A stretch of DNA of 64,000 bases from Gliomastix tumulicola (lineage: Eukaryota; Ascomycota; Sordariomycetes; Hypocreales; Bionectriaceae): contig BCHX01000008.1 in NCBI GenBank assembly GCA_001599755.1, positions 3,348,001 to 3,412,000 on the forward strand, read 5' to 3'. This document shows, piece by piece, positions 1-11,700 of the stretch (its first letter is position 1; each line of letters opens with the position of its first letter). The notes below the pieces were generated by a model that saw only the letters and a list, made by a program, of their open reading frames with translations, did not search any database and was not told the origin of the DNA. A program made the translations under genes and the position numbers.

Positions 1-497
1 GGCGGCGGCCTCTTCGGCGGGGTTTGGTTCTGAGGAAGACATTCAGTATTAGTGACTGGGTCTTCCTTTTGAGGAAGACAGCATGCTACTGCAAGGGCCG
101 AAGAGCATATTTGCACGTACCTTTGTCGGCCATGGTGTCGGTAGCTGGAGCTGTTGCGTGTGGAAGCTGGTGGAAAGTGGGATGGATGGTGGAAGGAATA
201 TGGCGGTTTGGAGGGGCAATAGAAACGGTGTGGATTATCGAGGCTCCATAAGCTCACAGGCACCGACGCCACAGTTTAGCGCTAAACCCCCAATAAAGCT
301 TGAATCAAAGCCGCTCATTGGTCAAAGCTCTCCCTCACTACTGCCACCACCAACAAACCATCCGATATGTAATCCTCACACCAGGGCGGCGACCACATCT
401 CATCCGACCTTTCTCCCACCAAAACCACCTCCGTCGCCGCCCATCGCGCACAAAACCCCCCGACATCCTCCCCCTCCACCCTCACAGGCGCGGCGAC
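1..497. other. Upstream region of the Tfb3 gene
   Basis: No gene is recognisable here. The last 150 bases are rich in C and A (CCACC and CACC runs), as is usual just upstream of fungal start codons. The open frames that cross it do not resemble proteins. The left edge may belong to the promoter of a gene outside the window. Confidence 0.5.
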
Positions 498-1604
498 ATG
501 TCGGTCTCGGTGCGCACGAGCGGCGCAGGCGTCGCGAACGGCTCGGGCGGTCTCGACGACCAGGACGAGGCGTGCCCCGTGTGCAAGACGACCCGGTACT
601 TCAACAAGGACATGGAGTTCCGCATCAACCCGGAGTGCTACCACCGCATGTGCAAGACGTGCGTGGAGCGCATCTTCCGCGACGGGCCGAACCAGTGCCC
701 CTACGCCGGCTGCCACCGGACGCTGCGGCTGCGCGGCTTCCGCACGGCCTTCTTCACGGACCTGGGCGTCGAGCGCGAGGTCGACATCCGCCGGCGCGTC
801 GCCAACGTGTTCAACAAGGCCGAGGACGACTTCGAGACGCTCGACGACTACAACGACTACCTGTACATGGTCGAGTGCCTGACGACCGACATGGTCAGCG
901 GCGGCGAGCAGGAGAAGAGCAAGGCCGAGGCCCAGCTGAACGAGTGGGAGGCCCGGCACCGCGCCGAGATCGAGCGCAACAGGATGCTCGCGCGCGAGAC
1001 CGAGGATTCGCGCCAGAAGCGGCTCACGGCGGAGAAGGAGGCCGCGCGGCAGCGCCGCCTGCGGGACATGCAGTCGGATGCCGACGAGCGCGCGAGCGCC
1101 GCGCGGTTCAGGGAGGAGATGCTCAACTCGCTCGAGAGCGCCGACTCGGGCCACGCCACCGAGGCCATCAACAAGATCAGGCTGAAGAAGCGCGGGCAGC
1201 AGAAGCGGGACGCGGCCCTCGACGCTGCTGCGGCGGCGGCGGCGGCTGAGGGCAGTGGGCTGTCGATCCGCGGTCTGAGAGACAAGAAGGTGCGTGGTGC
1301 TGCGCAGAGCAACGGCCCGTACGATCCGTTCGGCGGCCTCGATCTGAAGCCGTCGAGGGTGGACCTGGCGACGGATCGGCTGGCCGAGTATAGGAACGCC
1401 TGGGTCGACGCGATCCGGACAAAGGAGGACTTCAAGGTCGGCGGCTACAGCTCGGACGAGTACCTGTCCAGGGCTCTCTTCGAGGCCTTCTCCGGGCTCG
1501 GGGTCTTCATCGGGGAGGAGAAGGGCGACAGGACGGTGGCCACGGCCGGCGCGGCTCAGGCTGCCGTTGCTGGTAGCAAGATGGACCTTGACGATCCTTT
1601 CTGA
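498..1604 (+). CDS. TFB3: TFIIH/CAK subunit Tfb3 (MAT1 family RING protein)
   Basis: A 368-residue, intronless protein. It begins with a RING finger at about residues 28-75 with ligands in CPVC, CYHRMCKTC and CPYAGC, followed by the family-typical segment LRGFRTAFFTDLGVEREVDI and a long charged coiled coil (about residues 130-260). This is the MAT1/Tfb3 layout: it assembles the cyclin-dependent kinase-activating kinase (Kin28/Cdk7 with cyclin H) and anchors it to TFIIH for transcription initiation and nucleotide excision repair in the nucleus. I chose the ATG at 498 (MSVSVRTSG) because the upstream in-frame extension from 300 is low-complexity, H/P/R-rich and unlike the family. An alanine run lies near residue 240. 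The C-terminus ends in an acidic KMDLDDPF. Confidence 0.93.
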   Translation: MSVSVRTSGAGVANGSGGLDDQDEACPVCKTTRYFNKDMEFRINPECYHRMCKTCVERIFRDGPNQCPYAGCHRTLRLRGFRTAFFTDLGVEREVDIRRRVANVFNKAEDDFETLDDYNDYLYMVECLTTDMVSGGEQEKSKAEAQLNEWEARHRAEIERNRMLARETEDSRQKRLTAEKEAARQRRLRDMQSDADERASAARFREEMLNSLESADSGHATEAINKIRLKKRGQQKRDAALDAAAAAAAAEGSGLSIRGLRDKKVRGAAQSNGPYDPFGGLDLKPSRVDLATDRLAEYRNAWVDAIRTKEDFKVGGYSSDEYLSRALFEAFSGLGVFIGEEKGDRTVATAGAAQAAVAGSKMDLDDPF

Positions 1605-2210
1605 TGGGCAACCGGCAGACAAGGGATTTTTCAACCCACTGGGCCTGCTCCTGTTAAGGAGTATGACGACTGCCACTCAGATACTTGCTTTTTTCGGTTG
1701 GAGTTTGGGCATTTTGTTCTCCTCGTTTACTTGGGCCGGCTTGTTTGATACCAGATGCAAAGGGACTCTGATAATTATGGACGGAAAACATAGAGCATCT
1801 AGAGAAAGGTACTCGGAATGACATTGATTTGATACGGCTTCTGCCATGATAACCTTGTTCACTGCTGGACACGTCCGCCCGCTTGCTCCAACGTGTACAA
1901 TGGTAGGTCTCTTTTTCTTTATACGTCTGTCTACATTCCTTGTCTCCCATGCCGCACCGCCTATCCCAAATCGCCCATCCCAATAGAAACGCCTCGCTGG
2001 ATATGCGACTACAAAATAACCAATAACAGAGAAAATAAAAGATGCTGGAAGCAGCGGCGCGACCCGTCCCGTGCTGCATGGAAGCCCCAGTTGCGTCTAC
2101 GGTAAAGCTCAGGAAGGAGAACCGAGTACATTCTAGAGAAAGATGAGAACAACAATAAGAGTTATTGACGATAGGTATAATAGCGAATGGTAAGTGTTAG
2201 CATGCTCGAA
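1605..2210. other. Convergent intergenic region
   Basis: This lies between the 3' ends of the Tfb3 gene (plus) and the AP180-like gene (minus). It should hold both 3' UTRs and polyadenylation sites. A tract rich in A (agagaaaataaaag near 2030) is present. I see no gene. Confidence 0.5.
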
Positions 2211-4398
2211 TTACTGCTGCCATGGCGTCTGCTGAAGAGGGCGTGGGAAGACGGGTTGCGTTGGAAGTTGGTCCAGTCCACCGCCGATGGGCTGCTGGTT
2301 GTGCTGCCACCCTTGACCCGTGGCATGGTTGACGAACGCACTCTGGCGGAAAGGGTTCGTGGTTCCCGTGGGCTGAGGGGCGAGGCCGCCGCCAGAGGTC
2401 GGGGGTCGGTTCTGATCGGTAAGAGGAGACGCGTTGCGAGCAAAGGGGTTCGTCCCCGTGGGTGCGGGCTGCAACGGGCCAACAGGCGGCTGAGACTGGA
2501 AGGGCGAGTTGGAGCCGGAGTTGTACGGAGATGAACCCATCGGAGGTGACCGAGCGAATGGGTTTGTCGACTGGCGGGTGAGCGCAGGTGATCCTCCCGT
2601 AATGGGAGAGGATAGGTTTGATGACGGGGGGCTCTGGAGACCAGTCGGCTGTGGCGGGAGCATAGACTGACGGAACGGGTTCGTGCTCTGCTGACCTGTC
2701 GGAGTCGGCTGGAGGCCAGTGGGCTGCGCACCCAGGCCTTGCTGTTGCTGAGGGACAAACCCGCCTTGCGTCTGGAAGTTTGCAACAGTCGACTGCGGGA
2801 TGGTGCCCAGGGTGCTTGGCTGGAAGCTCTGCTGGGGCTGAGGCGAGAACCCGCCGAACCCGGCGCCTGTAAAGGCCGGCTGCTGCGGTTGCGGCTGCGG
2901 CTGTTGCGGCTGCTGAAAGAAGCCGGTCACCTGAGGCTGCTGGAACTGCTGCTGAAGCTGCGGTGGCTGCGGCTGCTGCTGCTGCTGGTAGGGGTTCGTC
3001 GAAACGCCAAGTCCGAAGGCGTTCTGCTGGAAGGCGGCAGCGTTCGGCTGCTGCTGGGCTACGGGGTTCGGGTCGGGATGCACCGGCATAGTAGTCTGGT
3101 TCTGCTCGATAGACTCGAAGAAGTCGATGAGGTCCGTCTCGGGACCCTTGTTGGCCTGCGGCCTCGACTCGATCGTCTCTGCAGGCTTCGAGCTGAGGCC
3201 ATTACTCGGAGGGAACGGGTTGTTGGCGGCAGGCGGGCTGGTGGCCGACTTCGGGAACTCGAGCGTGTTGCCCTTAACCTTTCCTACGCTACTTCCACCC
3301 TTGCCCTTGGCGTCCTGCTCAGCAATGTATTGTCTCCGGTGGATCTCGAAGTCCGGGTCCTTCAGGTAGTCCTCCAGCTGGCGTGTGAGGTGTATGGGCG
3401 CGTGCTTGAGCCTCGGGACAGGGACCCGCGTGTGGTGCTCGTGCTGACGTGCGACGCTGAGGTATGCAACGATATACTCCGTCTGTCTCGTAAACGTGCG
3501 GTAGATTTCCATTGCTCGCTCGGCATCAGTCTTTGTCATCTCGAAGAAATGCCCTTGAATTGGCGTTAGCTAAAGTTCGAGTCGAGTATCTTTGTTTCGA
3601 GGCAAATGAACGATAAACATACCTAGGATGTTGATCAGGCCCTGGTTGAGGACCTGGAAAAGCGCCAAAAGGTCAAGAACGAGGAGTCTAAAAACGGTGA
3701 TTGTGATCTCGTTCTCTGGCTCGTTGTCAAGAACCTACGGCAAGTCAGCGTACATGCTCGTTCGTCAAGTCCTCAGTCCCCGTTCCCAGAATATACGCAC
3801 ATCGCACTTCAGGAGAGCAGCCAGCTGCCGCTGGACAATCTCGGTCTGACGCAGAAGCCCCTTCTCGACCGTCAGGTTTTCCAGCCTCGACTCAGGAGCC
3901 TTGACCCAGTCCGTCTTGGTCTCGCGAAACGCCCGGGATCGCTCGGACAGGTAGTTGGCGTAGTGCCGGATATTCTTGCCCTGCGTGACGGCATCGTTAA
4001 AGTTGGAGATGGCGAGCGAGTTGCGGTTCTTGGACAGGTGCGCAAGCGTGACATCAGGAGAGCCTTCGCGGATCATTAGGTGGATGGTGATCAGGCTCTT
4101 GAAGACGACGGTCCATGTCGAATCGCGCAGGCGGTACTGAAGGGCTCGGATGACCTCGGCTATGCTGCCCTCGCCGGAGTGTGTTGCGACGAGGATATGC
4201 TCGATGTACTTTGTCTTTGGCGGCGCATTCTGCTCAGACGAAAGAGGCAATTGTCAGTAAATTGGTTGCGATAAGGCCAATCCCCGTGCCCCAGCTGTTG
4301 GGGGAGACAGGGCCCAGCAGGCAGTCGTTACACAGAGGTCGATGACGGACCTTGATCTTTGTCGCGCCCTTGACGGACTTCTCGAAGGAGCTGGACAT
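2211..4398 (-). CDS. AP180/CALM-type clathrin adaptor, ANTH domain
   Basis: Four exons (4351-4398, 3801-4229, 3623-3734, 2211-3553) join in frame to give 643 residues. The N-terminus MSSSFEKSVKGATKIK followed by NAPPKTKYIEHIL is the ANTH phosphoinositide-binding start seen in Yap1801/AP180 homologues, and the ANTH fold continues to about residue 290 (LNQGLINILGHFFEM, then AERAMEIYRTF). The C-terminal half is Q/P/N-rich and disordered, with at least four NPF motifs (NPFRQS, NPFARS, NPFARN, NPFRQS) that bind EH domains of Ede1/Pan1-type endocytic proteins. Role: recruits clathrin and cargo at the plasma membrane during early endocytosis. The donor and acceptor sites are canonical. Poly-Q/P tracts are expected for the family. 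Confidence 0.92.
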
Positions 4399-6178
4399 GT
4401 TGGCACGAGGGAAGGGCCGGCCACTTGGCTAGATCGGGGACGGGACGGTGGGAAGCTCGACAAATGGGAGCGGTGCTCGAAGCCGTGGGCCGTGGTCCTG
4501 CGTTGGCGCTGCGGACCAGTCGTCAAGATGGGAAGATGGGGACAGCAATAAGAAATACCGTGGGCATAATTCTAGCAAAAGAAGAGAGGGATAGAAGAAG
4601 ATGACGGTTGCTTGCTTGGCAGCGTTGGGCTGCTCACGGTGGAGGATGGGACAGGATGGATGGAGTTGCGAGTGGGGACTGGCAAGTCCGTCATGGCTCG
4701 TGGGTGCTGGAAATGGAATTTGCCAGCCCTGGAGCTGCATGTCGTAACCGAATCAAGCTCCCTGCGCCGTGTTACGCAGCACCCGACAGGAATCAGCTGC
4801 CCAATTGCATCAATGAGTAAGACATGGCATTTGGCATTTGTTCATCCTCCAGACTCGAGATACCTTAGCTTTTTCAATCGTTGACTCAGCACACCCTCCC
4901 GTCTTCGTAAGGGTCATGATTGTGGGGGTGCTCGAGATTGTCATCAGCTTCAGTCAGGTACCCGTAGCTTTGGGCAGCCCTCCGCTGTGGAAGCGTGATT
5001 GACGAAAAAGGCAAGCTACATGACACCATTTATATGTGGTTAGGTGGCTCAATTATTATTTCCCCCTCCACCCACTGTGGCTGTGATCCTCCACATCAAC
5101 ATCACAGAATGATGAAAGCGCGAGGCTCACGACGACACCAGGCTATCAGCGGCGCTTCAAGGCTAGAGGGAGATACTACCGACTAGTACTTACCTGAGGA
5201 ATAGTACTGGTAGTAAGTCATCCACAAAAGTGCCCTCTCGCGTCGTCGCGCAGTATTACCCAGTACGCGTTGTCTGCATAATCGCAGGATGAGAACACCC
5301 CAGAGTCAATCTGACATGAAACAGGGACCACGCTAGATCGGCACAACAAAAGATCTTCTATTGACATCTGATCGGATCAAGATTGTCAGGCGAGAGAATA
5401 CCCCTAACTACTTCACATCAAGATACTTACCCAAGGCTACCCAAGAAACTAGCAAGTTTGTCCCTAACGTCGCAGGATCCCACCTTCAGGCCAGGCCATG
5501 AACCTGGTCGAAGACGCGGTGATCCAGTTGACTGAACAGACAACAAACCATTCTCGGACCAACCGACGCACAGCCATGTATGTCCTTGCAATATAGAGTC
5601 CTCCTACACCGCGCACGCACTGGCCTGGGAGAGCTGGGCACTACCCAGCCTCCCCAACGCAGAAATTTCAGCCATGGCCCGGCCAACACCAATTATGCAG
5701 CGCATGCAGCAAGAACCCTTCCATTCGTGATAAATCAGAGCTGTTGTTTTCTCTCGCGACCGATGCGATAACAAGGTCGTGTGTCGGACGCCTATTTCAT
5801 GCAACCATCCACGCCGTTCCTCCCAGACCACTGAAGCCCAGAGGGAGAGTCTTGGAAGTTCGGGCGGGCGGCAGCAGCATCATATTTGGCACGCGGTTCT
5901 CATCATCTGCGGGAAATATTAGCTTTCAATGTCAGGGACAACCGAGTTTGGAGCTGGACGTACACTTATTTGAATGGAAGGGTCATGAAGAAAAGAAGAA
6001 GAGGAAAAAGTTCGTGGTGGGGCACCTGTAGAATTTATTTCTGGAGCGCGATGCCGGAAATTCATCGGGCCAATCAAGACCGATGTGAACCGTACCACTT
6101 TCTGTCACAGAATCCCACCTTCGTTTTGTCCTCGGACAATCACTTCAACAGTCCAATTGATTCTGGCATCTTGGTTCC
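4399..6178. other. Divergent promoter region, AP180-like / mt-AspRS
   Basis: About 1.8 kb between divergently transcribed genes. Only short open frames without recognisable composition occur. A purine-rich stretch (gaaaagaagaagaggaaaaag) lies near 5990. It should contain both promoters and leaders; I cannot place a TATA box with confidence. Confidence 0.45.
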
Positions 6179-8393
6179 ATGGCCATGCCGCCTACTGCGA
6201 GCCGATGCAGTCTTCTGCGCCTCCCTCGCAGGGCGTATTTTCTCATACCTGCCTCCAGAGCTCGCCCTCAGAACTGTTCCTGTCGCGCCTTTACCACCGC
6301 CCCTCCCCTTCGTCATGATGCTGCGATCCCAGAGTCCCGACGGGCGAGCGTCATGGCCGACTGGGCACGATGTAAGCCCATTGGCCCTTGAGATTTAAGA
6401 GCCGAAAACCAACACCTGCTAGATCGCGACTCCTGCAAGCTGCCACTCGAGAACGGCCACGACAAACAGTATGTCGGCTCCATGGGCAAGCAGCGCCACG
6501 TCTCGAAGAAGCTCTCGTTCGCGGACGTAATACTCCCTTCCGGCCAGACGATCCAGATTTGCTCGAGGGCAGACGACGATGCCGAGGCCCACGCCAAGTT
6601 CCGAGCCGTTCCAGCGCATTCCCCGGTCTTGGTGCGAGTACGAGAGGACTCGACCGAAGCCGACAACACCTCAGCGAAGCCCACCTTCAACTTGGAGAGC
6701 ATCCAGCCCCTCAACTCCGTGCCCGATCACCTCATCGTCACGCCGGAGACGATCTTCCCCCCGAACAAGCGTCACTTGCAAATCCGTTTCCACCCAGAGC
6801 TCCAAGCCAGGTTGAGATTCCGTTCGTGGCTGAAGGGCGTCTTGAACCAGAGCTTGCTGGAGAAGGGCTTCACCGATGTCGAGACCCCGACCCTCTTCAA
6901 GACGACTCCAGAAGGCGCCAGGGAGTTCCTCGTACCGACGCGCACGCCGCGCAAAGCCTACGCTCTGACGCAGAGCCCCCAGCAGTACAAGCAGTCGCTG
7001 ATTGCGAGCGGCATAGGGCGGTACATGCAGTGGGCGCGATGCTACAGAGACGAGGACTCCCGCGCCGATCGCCAACCCGAGTTCACACAGCTGGATATGG
7101 AGTGGGCGTTTGCCGGCAAGGAAAGAGTGCAGAAGGACATCACGGACATCGTGCTCAATGCTCTGTCCAAGCTGCGGCCGGCGCATAGTTATCAGGATGT
7201 TCGTGGCGAGCGGGTGCCTATATTGTCGGAGATTCCCGAGACTCCCGCTACGGCTGATGAGCCTCAAGCTCATCGCTTCACTTCGCTCACATTCGCGGAG
7301 TGCATACAGAGATACGGAATCGACAAACCCGATCTGAGGATACCGGGTCAGGTAAGGACGCATCGGTCTCCTAGCACCGATTCATAAACTAACAGGATAT
7401 CAGATTCATCAACTCGACATACTAGAGAAGGCTCAGAATTTTGTCGGCATGATCAGCCACCTTTCCGACCCCCTAGTCGAGGCCTTCACTCTGTCTCTGA
7501 ACGAGAGCTCGCCTGAGACATCCCGCAGGTTCATTGCCAAGTTCATGAAGGAGTTCGAGGCCTCCAGCGCCACGAAAGAGGGCGAGACTGCCGGCGACCA
7601 ACCGCAGATCCTCATTCACGACTCCAGCAAGCCTCTGAGCGGTTTCTCGTCAATCGGCTTCGAATACGAAGATGTCGTAGCGGCTGCTTCCGGCGGCGCA
7701 GAACTCAAGGATGGAGACCTCGTGGTTTTCCAGGCGAGACCGAAACCCAAGGGCCAGTACACGGGCTCATCGACAAACATTGGCGAGTTCCGTGTTGCGC
7801 TCTGGAAAGCACTCGTCGAGGAGGGCCTGTTGACGAAGCCGCGTCTCGGCGATCCCGGATCGCTGCAGTTCCTTTGGGTCACCGAGTTTCCCATGTTCAA
7901 GCCTGTCGGTTCGGACGAGCCGTGGCTGTCGAAAGAAGCCAACGCCGGCATCGCGGCTTGCCACCATCCCTTCACAGCTCCGCTCTCCACGGAGGACATG
8001 GAGCTCTTGTTTACGAATCCTCTCGAGGCCCGAAGCGCGGCGTACGACCTTGTCCTCAACGGGACGGAGGTGGGCGGCGGCTCGGAGCGTAACCACGTGG
8101 CGAGCATCCAGAAGTTCATCATGGAGGATGTCATCAAGATGGACCCCCGGTGGCTAGGTCGTTTCGAGCATCTGTTTGCGGCGCTCAGCTCCGGGTGCCC
8201 GCCCCATGCCGGCTTCGCCCTGGGTTTTGACCGGCTCGTCGCTCTCCTCACGGACACGGGGACAGTGCGTGATGTCATCGCGTTCCCGAAGACGGTGAAA
8301 GGGGAGGACGTGTTCGTCGGTTCGCCGAGCAAGCTGACGAACGATGATCTGGAGCCTCTGGGACTTGCGTTCCGAAGCAAGAAAACCGGCTGA
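6179..8393 (+). CDS. MSD1: Mitochondrial aspartyl-tRNA synthetase (bacterial type)
   Basis: Three exons (6179-6371, 6423-7351, 7404-8393) give 703 residues. The first exon encodes an Arg/Ser/Ala-rich, acid-poor presequence (MAMPPTASRCSLLRLPRRAY...) as expected for mitochondrial import. The body is a class II aminoacyl-tRNA synthetase: motif 1 region FTDVETPTLFKTTPEGAREF, motif 2 RCYRDEDSRADRQPEFTQLD with the catalytic Arg, and motif 3 GFALGFDRLVALL near the C-terminus. A bacterial-type insertion domain lies between motifs 2 and 3. It charges mitochondrial tRNA-Asp for organellar translation. Length is near that of yeast Msd1 (658). The start at 6179 is preferred because it gives the targeting peptide; another in-frame Met follows two codons later. 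Confidence 0.93.
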
Positions 8394-8703
8394 TGTGAAC
8401 CTCGCTTCGAAGTGATGTGTAGTATACGTATTATTATCTTGTAACAGACATGTATCTCTCCCTGTACCCATAGTACTTACTACCTTACCATAGAATGTAC
8501 CAACATAATAAAGCAGCTAGACTAGCGATAACGAATGGTCACTCCCGTCGTTCAAACCATTGACGTCTATTAATAACAATGAGAAATGCCTTGCAAATGC
8601 TACTTTTATCCTCAAACAAACGCTAACAGTGTAACTGGGTATCCGCATAACATCAGTTGCTCATACAAGTCCTTCAAATCAGAGCTCATCTCCCACTTCG
8701 TGA
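8394..8703. other. Convergent 3' intergenic spacer
   Basis: A 310-bp AT-rich spacer between the 3' ends of the mt-AspRS and NLR genes. I see nothing beyond presumed polyadenylation regions. Confidence 0.5.
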
Positions 8704-11700
8704 TCATCTCCTCAGCAACTCGGCAATCCGTCTCTTGATCCGCGTCATCCTTCCTCCTCTTGCTGCTGTCCTCCTCGAGCCCACAGAAACCCCTGGCTTG
8801 CTGGAGTGTAGCTCGTCCGGATCGGTGGTCTCCTGCTGCAGCGAGGCACCGGAATACAGGTCCCGGAGCTCTCGAGCCCGCTGGTCTTCTTGTTCTCTCG
8901 TTTGTGTCCAGTAAGCGTCTCCCCGCTGGGCGTCCTTACGCTGCCTCATCCGCTCGAACAGTCCAGGCTGGCGTCTGTCTTCGCTGCCCTCCTCACTAGG
9001 CGCTGCTGCTCGAGCAGACGTGTTCTGCAGTCTTGCGGCGTCTAGTTTCGGAATCAGGGCCACCACATCCAGCATCGCACCCTTGAAACCGAGCCAATTC
9101 GTCGGCGCCACGCCGTAGGCCTTTGGGTACATGCCCATCTTAGTGAGCAGACCCTGCGCCGTGTCCCCTCGCACATCACTGTCCGGTCTGCTGAGATCCT
9201 CGACCCAGATGTCGGCGTGCGGGCTCGCGCCGGCCTCGAGCAGCGCGGTCAGAACCTTCGGGGTGGTGAGGAAGTAAGTTGCGTCCCGCTTCGCATCGTC
9301 GACGAGGCTCTCGAGGAACTTCACCCAGAGCGATTCGCGGCCGGATACGACGTTTGGGTTGCAGCCGTTGGAGAGGAGCAGCTGGACCATCTCGGCCTTC
9401 CTTGTGAATTCTAGGCCGGGCAGCCTGGCGTTGTGGCAGTATGGCCGGAGGGCGTAGTCCAGGATCGGCCTGCCCCCTTTCCGCAGCAGGATCGAGGGGT
9501 CTCTGTCGACCTCTTCTTGCACGTATTGCAAGAGTCCATATCTGACTGCTACTGTGAGGAGAGAATTGTGCCGTAACGACTGCGCGCTACTCCAGCCAGC
9601 AATATCCCCCAGTTCGTAGAGCAGATCTGCCCAGTGGCCCTTGTGAGTGGGAAGGAAGTCCTCCACATGTCTCGTCAGAGCTTCGTCCAGCTCCCGCAGC
9701 ACTTCTGTGCGTCCTTCAGCCCCTGAGTTCTCCGCCCGGACAGCCATATTCAGCGCATAATAGGTGAGCGCCTCTAAGCTTTTGGGCAGGCCCTCGGGTC
9801 GCAGGCCGGTGAAGTGGTATGTCTTGATGCGGCAGACAGCGGCAGAGAATAGGGACGCCTCGGCGGCGAAGCCTGGCGTGGTGTCGCGGAGCTGTTTGTG
9901 GATTTCAGGATTTGATATGAACTCGCTGATGGTCCTGTGGATAAACCTGACGTTGGGGTACTTGTATCTCGAGTAGTCGAGCGCGTTGTCGTACAGATCG
10001 GTGTTGCAGTTCCCTCCCGAGTTCAAAGGCGATGGCGCAAATGCCAGCTGCTCGATCTCGACGAGCCCCATGCAACGACTCGCGATGCGGCCCTGCGTCC
10101 TCTCATATCGCAGCTTGACTTCCTCCTCCTTGAGCTGCGCCACCGGAAGGCTATGGACAATACTTTTATCCGACTCGTCGGCGAACGACAGGCCTGTGAC
10201 GCTCAGCCGGCCGCCATCCTTGGTCGCAGTCTCCACGAGTTGGAGTAGCCTCGACGCCTGTCCGCGGTACATTGGAGGGATCTTAGCCCACATGTGCCGG
10301 TAGAGCTCCTCTAGATCGCTTGGGAGCTCCCGAAGACGACGGTACAGGTCGGATACATCGTCAAAATTCTGAAGGCCAATGAGTAAGGACCGGACCACCA
10401 AGTGCACCCACAGAAAGACTCCTGACGAAGATTCCACAATCTCGTTGATGAACTTTTGTGATGTTTCCTTGTCTCCGCCCATGAGACGCTCCAGTGCTGG
10501 ATGTCGGCTAATATTTCCCATGACGAAAGCGGTGATGTCGGGTCTTGTGAGCTCGTGCAGTCGGAGCCTGGGGAACTTGTCGAATGCCTTCTCGAAGGGT
10601 TGGAGTGGTCTGCTAGAAAGCAGACTCTTAACGTTAGGGAGGGTTGAGAATTCGTCGAAGACCTTGGCCAGCAGCGCCATCTCCGTATCATCGGCATCGT
10701 ACTCGTCCAGTCCGTCCACTGAGAAGAAGAAGCACTCGTTCTCCTGCGACTCCACGAGCATCCTCAGCGCCCGTTTCAGCTCCCATACAGTGGGTGAAAA
10801 TGTCTGGGGCTCATCTGGCGCGAAACAGAACATGCGATAGCGGTCTGGAAAGCAGTGCTTGACGAGGCTGGGACGTCGCTCGAGAATCTGGTGCAGCAGC
10901 GACCTCAGGACACCAACCTCGGACTTTTGCATCTTGGTCCCGTTGTAGTAGAAATAGAACCTAGCCACGTTCATGCGCCTCACTCCTGCCCACTCCGATA
11001 GGCCCTTGTTGGTCTTGTCGTTGCGGTTGATGAACTTCATGAGGGTGCTTTTCCCTGCGCCAGGCTTCCCGGTGATCCAATAGAGACCGGAGCTCGAGCG
11101 CAAGAATTGGCCAAAGTTGTCCCATGACTGATGCGAGCCCGCCTTGGGTTCCTGGTAGATCCAGCTGTAGGTCTTCTCGTGCGCTTTGGAGATGCTGTCC
11201 TCGCGGTCTTGCATGGTCGGGAACCACAGGGACGATACGATGACAGCGTTGACCGTGCCCTTGCGCGTGTCCCCAATGAAGTTGAACATGCTGTCGACCT
11301 GCCTGGACGAGCGCGGGTCCTCGGCCAGCTGGTTGATAGACAGGCTGCTAATAAAGCGCAGCAGCTCCTCGTGGCGTTGCTGAGCCGATGCTTCACCCAT
11401 CTGCTGGCCGGCGAGGACATCATCGGCTTTGCCCCCCAGGCTCTGAAGACTGACGGCTGCCTTGCGAAGGCCATCTCTAGTCGATTCGTCCAGAGACTTG
11501 AGAATCCTGTCCCGCGCCTTGGCATCGCGGGTGTACTGGTCAAGATTGGTCTTGACGAGCACGATGAGGTAGAACTGGAGCTCATCTCGCGCGGACACCA
11601 ATCGCTCCTGAATCTGCACGATGCGGTCCTTCTTCCAGATCACCTTGAAGGTGGTGACAATAGCGGCAGGTAGTGAGACGGTGCCGTCGGCCTTGGTGCG

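Noticed and set aside
315..1676. 453-codon minus-strand open frame over the Tfb3 gene
   Set aside because: It is an antisense shadow of high-GC coding sequence; it is rich in R/A/L/V with no domain, while the plus strand encodes a clear RING protein.
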